Shown here: piece after piece, positions 26,559 to 34,222 of the stretch
Layout: the number at the start of each line of letters is the position of its first letter
How positions within the stretch are numbered: the first letter of the stretch is position 1
NCBI RefSeq assembly: GCF_003479425.1
Contig: NZ_QUHC01000005.1
Coordinates: 310,001-374,000, forward strand
Origin: Odoribacter sp. AF15-53
Lineage (GTDB): Bacteria; Bacteroidota; Bacteroidia; Bacteroidales; Marinifilaceae
Direction: 5' to 3'
Length of the DNA: 64,000 nucleotides
Notes under the pieces: model-generated
What the model saw: the letters and a program-made list of their open reading frames with translations, nothing else
Databases searched by the model: none
Told to the model about the DNA's origin: nothing
Translations under genes and position numbers: made by a program

Positions 26559-28026
26559 TCTTTTTCCGCAGGAGGCGGAAAATGTATTTTACCGAGAGGA
26601 CGATGCCCGTGAAGGAGACGGCGGCACCTCCGAGTAACAGGGTCCAGATGACGATGGTCCATAGTGCGGGGCGCTCGACTAGGAATTTGAAGTCGAGGGT
26701 GTGGAGTCCCCGGTAGAGCCAGCGTTTCCAGCGACTGTTGGTGTCGTAGTGGGTGGGGCGGAAGGATTCTAAGTTGTAGTAGTAACAATCTTTTGCCTCG
26801 TTGTCGAAGGTGACCTTGTACACGGGTAACGGTAGCGGACGACGGCGGGAAATGTAGTAGTTGTCGTACTCGTCCATTTTGGCGATGGTGTAGGTGAGGC
26901 TATCCCCGGCAAGACGCTTGACGGCGGCGAATATCAGCTCTTCGGAGACGTGGAAAGGGCGGATCGTGTCGGTGGAGGCGTCGAGGGTGATCTCCCGGTC
27001 GGGTGTCCGAAGGCGATAGAGGGGGATGCCCTGGTAGTGGGTCCACTCGATGGTTTTGACGGGACTGTCGGGGGTGGAGGTGAGGGCTATGGCTTTCCGG
27101 TAGTCGAGGGCGTAGTCCGCAGGGGACGGGGTTTGACGCTCTGCCGGGGATTGCCGGAAGGTGCGGGGGTGTTGCTTGCCGAAGAGCCATTCGGGGAGTG
27201 AGGCCATGGACATGTAACCGCTGAGTATCCACGTGAATATGAATATGCCGAAGAAGAAGCCGGTGACGTGGTGCCACTTGAACCACGGTTTTTTGTAGGG
27301 CGAGCGGAGGAATCCCTTGCGCCGGGTGAGCCAGTAGGAGCGAATGCCGAGGATGAAGCCGACGGCACACATGAGCATACCGAGGTAACATGCCCAGTAC
27401 ATGAATTGGGTCCACAGGTTCTGGTTTTCCCGCAGTATGGTGAAGTATACCCAGTGGGGGATAGCCCCGAACCAGGCCCAGAAGCGTCCGGTGGCGTCGG
27501 TAAATTGCAACACCTCGCCGCTACGGGAGGAGATGTACAGTTGATATTTCTCCGGGCCGTTGTAGTGGAATTTGTAAATGGGGAATTCCTTTTTGTAATG
27601 GGCGAGAGGTATCCACTGGTCGAGAGCGCGGAGGGTGTCTACCCGGGTGATCGTCCGGTCGGGACACCAACGGGCGGCCCGTCGGGCGCATAGCGAGTAG
27701 GTGATGGCGGGAGCCACGACGTTGGTGTCGGCGTATATTTGCAGGCTTTGCCGGCCGCTACCAAGATGAAAGAGGGGTTGGCCTTCGGGGTTGTCGAGGG
27801 TGATGTTGCTGACAGGTGTTTTACCGGGAAGGCGAAGCAGTATATCGCGGATGTCCGGCAAGTCGACGGTGTCAAGGGCTTCCGCGCGGGTGAAGCGGTC
27901 TTCCTGGCTTACGCGGGGGAAGGAGTGGTAGATCATCACGATTCCGGAGATGAACCATGAAAAGCACAGGATACAGAGGATGAGTCCCAGTATCCTGTGG
28001 ATGTGGATGAATAGTCGTGTTAACAT
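26554..28026 (-). CDS. PepSY-associated transmembrane protein
   Basis: A 490-aa inner-membrane protein of the PepSY_TM (PiuB-like) family. The first helix (FIHIHRILGLILCILCFSWF) carries His residues typical of haem or metal-linked members; further helices lie near 205-225, 255-280 and 455-480. The periplasmic loops carry PepSY-like segments (YFTILRENQN; VYKVTFDNEAKDCYYYN). Relatives sit beside siderophore or haem receptors and may reduce or handle the imported ligand. Here it is 7 nt from cbiK and in a B12 operon, so a role in corrinoid or cobalt handling at the membrane is plausible but unproven. Confidence 0.85.
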   Translation of the reverse strand: MLTRLFIHIHRILGLILCILCFSWFISGIVMIYHSFPRVSQEDRFTRAEALDTVDLPDIRDILLRLPGKTPVSNITLDNPEGQPLFHLGSGRQSLQIYADTNVVAPAITYSLCARRAARWCPDRTITRVDTLRALDQWIPLAHYKKEFPIYKFHYNGPEKYQLYISSRSGEVLQFTDATGRFWAWFGAIPHWVYFTILRENQNLWTQFMYWACYLGMLMCAVGFILGIRSYWLTRRKGFLRSPYKKPWFKWHHVTGFFFGIFIFTWILSGYMSMASLPEWLFGKQHPRTFRQSPAERQTPSPADYALDYRKAIALTSTPDSPVKTIEWTHYQGIPLYRLRTPDREITLDASTDTIRPFHVSEELIFAAVKRLAGDSLTYTIAKMDEYDNYYISRRRPLPLPVYKVTFDNEAKDCYYYNLESFRPTHYDTNSRWKRWLYRGLHTLDFKFLVERPALWTIVIWTLLLGGAAVSFTGIVLSVKYIFRLLRKKS

Positions 28027-28033
28027 AGTCGTG

Positions 28034-28957
28034 TTAGTCTATATCGTCCGTTTTTTCGTATTTCTTTTTCTTCACGATGATGTTTTCCCGTTGATGGGTG
28101 GAGGCGAATTTGGCGTGTTGGATGAAGAGGTCTTGAATGGCGGGGTTTTCACCGAGTCCTTTCAGGTAGACGTTTACTTTGTAGCCTCTCTTTTCCAGTT
28201 CTTCTTTCCATTCCCCGGCAATGTCGTTTTTGGCGTGGTCGCCGGCAACGAACATGAAGGGAACGAGGGTGACTTCCTTGGCCTTGGCGGCTTCAAGTTC
28301 CCGGATAATGTCATCGAATGCGGGATAGCCCTCGATCGTCCCGACGTGGTAGTTCTTGTGGCCGCGGGCTTTCATGACGTAGTCGAGCATGCCGTAGGTG
28401 GAGTTGGCCGGGTGGTAGGTGCCGTGGCAGACGAAGATGCAGTTGCCTTTGGCTTCTTTGAGGGAGGCAGCGATGGCTTTTACCGTGGACTGGTAGTCGT
28501 CGGGAGTGTACAGGAGGGCGTTGCCGAGACGTATGTCCTTGAATTTGGCGCGGTAGAGGTCGACTTCCTTGCGTAGGGCTTCCATTTCGATTCCCTCGAT
28601 GATGTTCGTGGGTTGGATGATGAGATGAGTGTAGCCGTCGGCGATGAGCTTATCCATGGCCTCGGTCGGGTTCAATTTGGTTATCCCTTTTTCCTTGAGG
28701 CGACGCATGATCATGCGGGAGGTGTAGGCTTCCCGGACTTCTATGCCAGGGAATGCTTGCGCGGCTTTCTTGTTGATTGTCTCGATGGTGAGTACGCGGG
28801 TGTCGTCGTGGGTGGTCCCAAAGTGAACCATGAGAAGGGCTACTTTGTCGTTTGGGCCGAGGTTTTTGAAGATGTCCGAATGTTTGAACCCGCCACCGCC
28901 GTGACCGAAGGCGGCGATGTTCGCGAGTAGGAATAAGGTGACAAGTATATTTTTCAT
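28034..28957 (-). CDS. cbiK: Exported sirohydrochlorin cobaltochelatase (CbiK type)
   Basis: A 307-aa class II chelatase that inserts Co2+ into sirohydrochlorin. The CbiK fold is clear: VALLMVHFGTTHDDTR, LIIQPTNIIEGIEME, then the metal-binding residues His178 (CIFVCHGTYHPANS), Glu209 (VGTIEG) and His241 (FMFVAGDHAKND); the two His are 63 residues apart, as in characterised CbiK. Unusually it starts with a signal peptide (MKNILVTLFLLANIAAFGHG), so it should act in the periplasm, like CbiK-P of Desulfovibrio. It lies 12 nt after the TonB receptor stop. A Lys-rich C-terminal tail (VKKKKYEK) is extra. Confidence 0.92.
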   Translation of the reverse strand: MKNILVTLFLLANIAAFGHGGGGFKHSDIFKNLGPNDKVALLMVHFGTTHDDTRVLTIETINKKAAQAFPGIEVREAYTSRMIMRRLKEKGITKLNPTEAMDKLIADGYTHLIIQPTNIIEGIEMEALRKEVDLYRAKFKDIRLGNALLYTPDDYQSTVKAIAASLKEAKGNCIFVCHGTYHPANSTYGMLDYVMKARGHKNYHVGTIEGYPAFDDIIRELEAAKAKEVTLVPFMFVAGDHAKNDIAGEWKEELEKRGYKVNVYLKGLGENPAIQDLFIQHAKFASTHQRENIIVKKKKYEKTDDID

Positions 28958-28969
28958 GAGATTATAGTT

Positions 28970-31210
28970 TTATTTGGTGAAACGAATAACGAGACTGGCG
29001 AAGAAGGTTCTCCCGGGGTTCAAGGTTGCGTAATTGACCCCGTTCGGACGGTCGTCGGTCCAGTCAAATATGTTATCTATCCCGGCGTTGACTTCGAATA
29101 GGAAGTTGCCCACGGGGGCGAAGGTGTGCGTGGTGGAAAGGTTCCAAAGTTGGTATTTGGGAGCGCTTTCGTCCGTGTAGGTTATCTCGCCGGTTTTCTT
29201 GTTTGTGACTTGTTTGTAGATGTATTTGGAACCTTGGATACGGCCGTTGATGTTAGCGTGGAGACGGTATTTGTTCCACTCGTGGGTCCACCCGCCCCGG
29301 AAGGTGGCGGCATGACGGACGGATTCACCCAGGCGACGTCCTTCGCCGTCGGCGGCGTAAACGCAATTGTAGGCTCCGGCTGCGGAGAACCCGGCGCCGA
29401 GGTAGCTGTTCACGGAAATGTCAAATCCTTCGATGCGAGCTTTGTCAAGATTGCGATAGAGGTTCCGGCTCGTGATGTTGTTGGCTTTGTCTTCGTCTGT
29501 CAGGTCTACCTTGTATTTGTCGATCACGTCTTTGATGTCGTTGATGTATCCGTTGAAAGAAACGTTAAGGTGTTTCCCGGTGTACTCGATGTTGATGTTG
29601 TAGTAGTTGGATTTCTCCGGTTCCAGGTCCGGGTTACCGACGGTTACGGCTCCCCGGTTCTCGTAGTCGTAGTATAGTTCTTGGAGGCTGGGGGTTTTGA
29701 AGCCGGAGGCGTAGGAAGTACGGAAGTTAAATGAACCCCAGGTGTACATTAATGCAATTTTGGGCGTAAAGCGGTTTTTGAACATTTCGTTGTACACGTA
29801 GCGGAATCCCGGTAGTATTTGCAGGTTTTTCCAGAGCCGGATTTCGTCCTGGGCGTAAAGGGCGAGCGTGTATATTTCTTTCGGTTCGTCAAGGCTTCCC
29901 GGGTTTTTCATATAATCGTCAACGTATTCGGTTCCGACGGTGAATTTGTTGTAATCACCGACACGGAAAACTCCTTTGAGGTTCCCGTTGTAGTATTTCT
30001 GGCGTTTGGTGAGTTCTTCGTCACCTATCCGGAACGTCGTGTCTTTTCCGTCGACTTGGGCGACCGTGTAGAGTTTGTTGTATTCGTAGTTGTCCATGTA
30101 GAGGTCGAGAGAGAGGTAGGCTCCCTTGTCGAGGAAGTATTTACCACCTAAACCGATATTGTAATCCATGTAAGTGAGGTCGTACTGGTATCCCCCGTCA
30201 CTTTTCTTCGCTTCGACCGGGCGATTTACTTCCTTGTCGAAGTAGCTTCCTTGGAGGTACAAGTTCACGTTTTTCACGGGAGAGTAGGTGAAGTGTTGGT
30301 TGACAATATTGGAGGAGAAAGAGCTGGATGATTCGCTCCGAGTCGGGATAACGGTGTCTGCGCTGATCTTGTAGGGGCTTAATTGCCATCCGTCTGACTG
30401 GCGGCGTTGGTAAGACGTGGAAGAGGTAACTTTACCGAGGTTGAGGTCCAGACTGGCATTTTGCGTGAAGCTGGAATTCCCCCCGAAGCGGGTTTTAGAT
30501 TGCACGCTGATCGGGTCTTTCGGTTGTTCCATGATCACGTTTATTACCCCGGCGATGGCATCGGAACCGTAAAGGGCGGAAGCGGCTCCTTTCAGAATTT
30601 CGATCCGTTTAACTCTTCCCATGTCAATGCGGGAGAGATCCGTGTTGTTGGATACATCCCCGGCGAGTTTTTTCCCGTCGACAAGGATCAGAATGTATTT
30701 ATTACTCATCCCGTTTAGCGTGAAATAGGAGCCCATGGCCGTGGGACGGATGTTGAACGAGGGATTCAGTAGCAGGAGTGCATCCTCAAATGAAGTTACT
30801 CCGGCGTGCTTCAAGTCCGTACCGTTCAGGACTTCTACCGGGACGGGGGAATCCTTCAAGCGACGGTGGGTTCCCGTTCCCGTGACAACGACTTGATTGA
30901 GGTTGACGGGGGTAGCGGTCAGGCGGAAAAGGATGTCGCTTTTGCTGCTGTTGATTTTCATGGAACTGACTTCGTATCCGGAGTAACTGGCCCGGAGCGT
31001 GTAGGTCCCCTCCGGGACCCGGTTCAGGATGAATTCTCCCTTGTTGTTGGTGGCGATCCCGATGCTGGTGCCGATTAGGCGTACGTTTGCGCCGACGAGG
31101 GCTTTCCCGTTTTTAGCGTCCACGACTTTTCCCTTCAACGTGATTTGACACAACGAGGTGCTTACTAAAGCTAACATGAATAAAGTAGTTAGCACTACAA
31201 TTTTCTTCAT
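28970..31210 (-). CDS. btuB: TonB-dependent receptor, BtuB-like, riboswitch-controlled
   Basis: A 746-aa outer-membrane receptor. After the signal peptide comes a carboxypeptidase-regulatory-like domain (LKGKVVDAKNGKALVGANVR), a plug (NQVVVTGTGTHRRLKDSPVP; KRIEILKGAASALYGSDAIA), and a barrel ending in FASLVIRFTK. I start it at the Met at 31210 (MKKIVVLTTLFMLALVS), four codons inside the longest frame. The leader carries a cobalamin riboswitch, so corrinoid uptake is the likely job; it is the first gene of the ~12 kb operon with cbiK, PepSY and the ring-building genes. Confidence 0.92.
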   Translation of the reverse strand: MKKIVVLTTLFMLALVSTSLCQITLKGKVVDAKNGKALVGANVRLIGTSIGIATNNKGEFILNRVPEGTYTLRASYSGYEVSSMKINSSKSDILFRLTATPVNLNQVVVTGTGTHRRLKDSPVPVEVLNGTDLKHAGVTSFEDALLLLNPSFNIRPTAMGSYFTLNGMSNKYILILVDGKKLAGDVSNNTDLSRIDMGRVKRIEILKGAASALYGSDAIAGVINVIMEQPKDPISVQSKTRFGGNSSFTQNASLDLNLGKVTSSTSYQRRQSDGWQLSPYKISADTVIPTRSESSSSFSSNIVNQHFTYSPVKNVNLYLQGSYFDKEVNRPVEAKKSDGGYQYDLTYMDYNIGLGGKYFLDKGAYLSLDLYMDNYEYNKLYTVAQVDGKDTTFRIGDEELTKRQKYYNGNLKGVFRVGDYNKFTVGTEYVDDYMKNPGSLDEPKEIYTLALYAQDEIRLWKNLQILPGFRYVYNEMFKNRFTPKIALMYTWGSFNFRTSYASGFKTPSLQELYYDYENRGAVTVGNPDLEPEKSNYYNINIEYTGKHLNVSFNGYINDIKDVIDKYKVDLTDEDKANNITSRNLYRNLDKARIEGFDISVNSYLGAGFSAAGAYNCVYAADGEGRRLGESVRHAATFRGGWTHEWNKYRLHANINGRIQGSKYIYKQVTNKKTGEITYTDESAPKYQLWNLSTTHTFAPVGNFLFEVNAGIDNIFDWTDDRPNGVNYATLNPGRTFFASLVIRFTK

Positions 31211-31274
31211 TATAAGATTCAAGTTTTAAAAGTTTATAATGGCATTCCTGGCCCCGAGAATACGCTATTACCTA

Positions 31275-31462
31275 TGTTTGTCTCGGCAGGTCTCCTGACT
31301 ACGCCTAAGAAAGATACCTTCCCGTCCATGCGGACAGTGGTGTAAGAACCTTTCTTTGAATCTCCTGGGGGAGAAACGGGCATCACAGTAGCGGGCACTG
31401 TGCCGGATTCTAACCGGCTTCCCTCTTGTGTATTAATTGGACGTTAACACATCACCTAAGAC
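31275..31462 (-). promoter_or_regulatory. Cobalamin riboswitch upstream of the btuB-cbiK-cbi operon
   Basis: Read on the minus strand: GGGAAGCCGGTTAGAATCCG, then CACAGTGCCCGCTACTGTGA, and the consensus B12 box AGTCAGGAGACCTGCC at 31285-31300. It controls the minus-strand operon of the TonB receptor, cbiK and the ring-synthesis fusions. Confidence 0.95.
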
Positions 31463-31466
31463 GAGA

Positions 31467-31474
31467 CAAATGTA
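31467..31474 (-). promoter_or_regulatory. Likely -7 element for the minus-strand riboswitch transcript
   Basis: TACATTTG on the minus strand matches TAnnTTTG and lies just before the first conserved riboswitch segment. A -33 element is not clear. Confidence 0.45.
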
Positions 31475-31497
31475 TATACTTTTTTGTAAAAAGGTTA

Positions 31498-31526
31498 TTG
31501 CTTGTGAAGAAAAATAATTACTTTTG
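31498..31526 (+). promoter_or_regulatory. Likely promoter of the plus-strand riboswitch transcript
   Basis: TTG (31498-31500), an 18-nt spacer and TACTTTTG (31519-31526) fit the Bacteroidetes promoter pattern. It is back to back with the minus-strand promoter, 25-60 nt away. Confidence 0.5.
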
Positions 31527-31527
31527 C

Positions 31528-31712
31528 CTCGGTTTTGGTGCAACGCTTTCATTCATGGAGGTGATGCTTAATAGGGAACCCGGTGTGAATCCGGGACTGT
31601 ACCCGCAGCTGTAAGTTCCTTTACAAGGGATTTTGTACTTCAAATGTCACTGGTTTTAAACCGGGAAGGCAACAAAATCCGGAACGAGTCAGAAGACCTG
31701 CCGAACACGATA
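31528..31712 (+). promoter_or_regulatory. Cobalamin riboswitch upstream of the second TonB receptor
   Basis: Conserved segments: GGGAACCCGGTGTGAATCCG, GGACTGTACCCGCAGCTGTA, and the B12 box at ~31688-31703 (AGTCAGAAGACCTGCC). The receptor start codon is about 115 nt further on. Confidence 0.94.
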
Positions 31713-31826
31713 ACCATAGCTTTCGGGAAAAAAAGCGAGAGGGAAAAGATACGTTTTTACCTTGAAACTCATGTTGCCCTAAAGACTATGTTAATAATGC
31801 TTTATTCATTATTAATATATAGTTTT

Positions 31827-34184
31827 ATGAAAAAAGTTGTTGTATTAGCATTGTTGCTGTTTGTGTGTGCCGGTTCGCTTCTCGCCCAGGAAAAAGATAA
31901 GCGAACAAAAAAGAGTATCACGGATTCCTTGTTCCGAATAGAGCAGGTGGAGGTGATGGAGAAAAAGAAAAAAATAGATTTGTTAGGTTTAGATGTACCC
32001 TTGCGTTTCGTGCCGATCACGGTGAGTAAGTTGTCGAGCCAGATGTTGGACAGGAAGGGAATTGTTGATTTGAAGGATGCCGTTCGTTTTTTGCCGGGTA
32101 TCGTTGCCAAAGATAAGCAATACGGGCAATTCGAGCAGTTTTCCATTCGCGGGCAGGGGAGTGCCGTTATCATGATTGACGGGATTCGTGACGAGAGGAC
32201 GTTGAATAATAATGTTCCTTACGGGGATTTGTCGGCGGTGGAGTCTATCGAGTTGTTGAAGGGACCGGCGTCTATTCTAGCGGGACACTCGGCCATGGGT
32301 GGGGTTTTGAATATCGTTCGCAAGAAGGTAACCCCGGATTTTACCGCTAATGCCCGTATTAGTTACGGGAGTTGGGATGAAAGGCGGGCCACGCTGGGAT
32401 TCGGTGGGAAACTGGTGGGACCTCTTGAATATCGTGCCAATATTAATTATTCAACGGGTGATGGCTGGCGCCAGGTGAATGCGAATCGCTTTTCTATGTA
32501 CGGTGCCTTGGGTGCCGATATGGGGAAATGGGGACGAATTGATGTTACCGGCAGTTATGCGGATGATGATTACACAACGGAGATCGGTGCCGCTCCCGTT
32601 ATGCCCGGTGATATGTTCTACGTGGCGGATGATAAACCGTACGCGTTAAAGAGTGAACGCCATCCGGAGGCAGATTATCGTGAGGTTTATAACGACTTTG
32701 CCAATAATTACATGAATCGTAAGGTTTGGGATGTGTCCGTGCAATATGTTTACCAGATCACGGATTGGATGAAGTTGAAAGAGCGTTTCACGTATTTTCA
32801 TAGTGATTTGGATTATCATTGTATCGAGGGGCTTTCTTATCGTACTTCCAAGGACCCGATATACAAGTGGTATTATATTAATACGAAAGATGAGAAAGTG
32901 TATGTTGACCTGGATACGGTTCAACGGGGAAATGCGGCTCGTCAAAATCCGTTGAATTTTAACCCGGATCACAAGAACGTGAATAATACGATCGAGTTGT
33001 CCGGTAAGTTCGAGACGGGTTCTGTTTTGCATAACTATACATTCGGGTGGACGTATAATTGTTTTGATTTTGCCCAATATAATGGTTATGGCGATGATGA
33101 TTTGTGGGGTCCCGGTTTGGATGTGCTTTTGCCTGTACGGAATCCTCATATTGTGCAGGGGTGGTGGGATACAAAAGTTTCTGCCGTTTCTCTTCGCACG
33201 GAAAGGACGCATGGGGTCTATTTACATGACGTGGTTGAATTTAATGATAAATGGAAGATGATGGCTTCCGGACGTGTGGATTTGTATAACCGGAAAACGT
33301 CGAGTGCCACGATTGATGATGCTAAACAGAAGTACGAGACGAAGAACAGGAAAGAATGGAAAGAGATAAAAACATCGGCATTCACGTATCGTTTGGGACT
33401 CGTGTATTTCCCGATGCCTGAATTGTCTTTTTACGGTTCGATGTCTTCTTATTTCAATCCGATTACGACAACGTATAGTCCGACGGTTATGTATCTGGAT
33501 CGTAAAGGTAACGAGTTCAATCCCGATGAAGATGGCGGCGAGGTGTTTAAGCCGGAGAAAGGTTACTCGGCCGAGTTGGGTTTCCGTTACACGGTAAATG
33601 AAATGGTGGATATTAATGCAAGCGTGTTTTATACCCGTAAGTCTAATATCGTGAAAAGTCTGGGCGACACGACCGTGTTAGTTGATGGTGTTGCCACGGA
33701 AAAGAGTATTCGAGGACAAGTCGGAAGAGCTGACTCGCGGGGTTTTGACGTGGAGATCGTCGTGCGTCCGTTGCCGACATTGCAGATAACGGGGGGACTT
33801 GGTTGGTCGGATTATCGTTTGCGTGAGATCGCGGAGAGCGGACGTTTTTCTAAATATAAGGAGCAAAATAAGAATGTTCGTGCCACGGGTGTACCTCGTA
33901 CGACATTCTATGCTTATGCCGATTACACGATTCCTCGCGGGGTGTTGAAGGATCTTTCATTCCAGTTAAGCGGGAATTTTAAAGATAAGGTGTTCAGGAA
34001 TATAGATAATCGAGTTTATGATCCGGCCTTGTGGCTTATGGATGCCGGAGTGTTCTACACGATCAAGAATCATGTGACATTGGCGTTGAATGTTAATAAT
34101 TTGTTTGATAAAGAGTATTTCGAGAAAACGACCGTTTTGGGTAAACCCCGGAATTACCAGGCTTCGGTTTCTTACACGTTCTAA
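31827..34184 (+). CDS. TonB-dependent receptor (siderophore-receptor type), riboswitch-controlled
   Basis: A 785-aa outer-membrane receptor. I place the start at MKKVVVLALLLFVCAGSLLA (31827); the longer frame from 31644 would translate through the riboswitch. It has no carboxypeptidase-like domain, unlike the divergent receptor. The plug holds FEQFSIRGQGSAVIMIDGIR and ESIELLKGPASILAGHSAMG; the barrel ends with a TonB-receptor box (NVNNLFDKEYFEKT ... ASVSYTF). By fold it resembles FhuA/FpvA-type siderophore receptors, but the B12 riboswitch suggests a corrinoid or a cobalt complex as ligand. A strong terminator follows at once. Confidence 0.9.
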   Translation: MKKVVVLALLLFVCAGSLLAQEKDKRTKKSITDSLFRIEQVEVMEKKKKIDLLGLDVPLRFVPITVSKLSSQMLDRKGIVDLKDAVRFLPGIVAKDKQYGQFEQFSIRGQGSAVIMIDGIRDERTLNNNVPYGDLSAVESIELLKGPASILAGHSAMGGVLNIVRKKVTPDFTANARISYGSWDERRATLGFGGKLVGPLEYRANINYSTGDGWRQVNANRFSMYGALGADMGKWGRIDVTGSYADDDYTTEIGAAPVMPGDMFYVADDKPYALKSERHPEADYREVYNDFANNYMNRKVWDVSVQYVYQITDWMKLKERFTYFHSDLDYHCIEGLSYRTSKDPIYKWYYINTKDEKVYVDLDTVQRGNAARQNPLNFNPDHKNVNNTIELSGKFETGSVLHNYTFGWTYNCFDFAQYNGYGDDDLWGPGLDVLLPVRNPHIVQGWWDTKVSAVSLRTERTHGVYLHDVVEFNDKWKMMASGRVDLYNRKTSSATIDDAKQKYETKNRKEWKEIKTSAFTYRLGLVYFPMPELSFYGSMSSYFNPITTTYSPTVMYLDRKGNEFNPDEDGGEVFKPEKGYSAELGFRYTVNEMVDINASVFYTRKSNIVKSLGDTTVLVDGVATEKSIRGQVGRADSRGFDVEIVVRPLPTLQITGGLGWSDYRLREIAESGRFSKYKEQNKNVRATGVPRTTFYAYADYTIPRGVLKDLSFQLSGNFKDKVFRNIDNRVYDPALWLMDAGVFYTIKNHVTLALNVNNLFDKEYFEKTTVLGKPRNYQASVSYTF

Positions 34185-34189
34185 ATAGA

Positions 34190-34216
34190 AACAGGGGCTT
34201 TCCGAAAGCCCCTGTT
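34190..34216. terminator. Bidirectional intrinsic terminator
   Basis: A perfect 13-bp stem (AACAGGGGCTTTC / GAAAGCCCCTGTT) with a one-base-centred tight loop, flanked by A-rich sequence on the left and TTTTATTAT on the right. It serves the TonB receptor (plus strand) and the convergent LruC gene (minus strand). Confidence 0.9.
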
Positions 34217-34222
34217 TTATTA

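Noticed and set aside
19840..27960. Many long antisense and overlapping frames (for example plus strand 20042-20785, 23114-23779, 25102-26385)
   Set aside because: They lie opposite well-identified cobalamin genes; their products are low-complexity Gly/Val/Glu or His/Arg-rich, as expected from the strand composition bias.
31644..31826. Upstream extension of the second TonB receptor
   Set aside because: These codons lie in the cobalamin riboswitch and its linker; a signal peptide begins at the Met at 31827.
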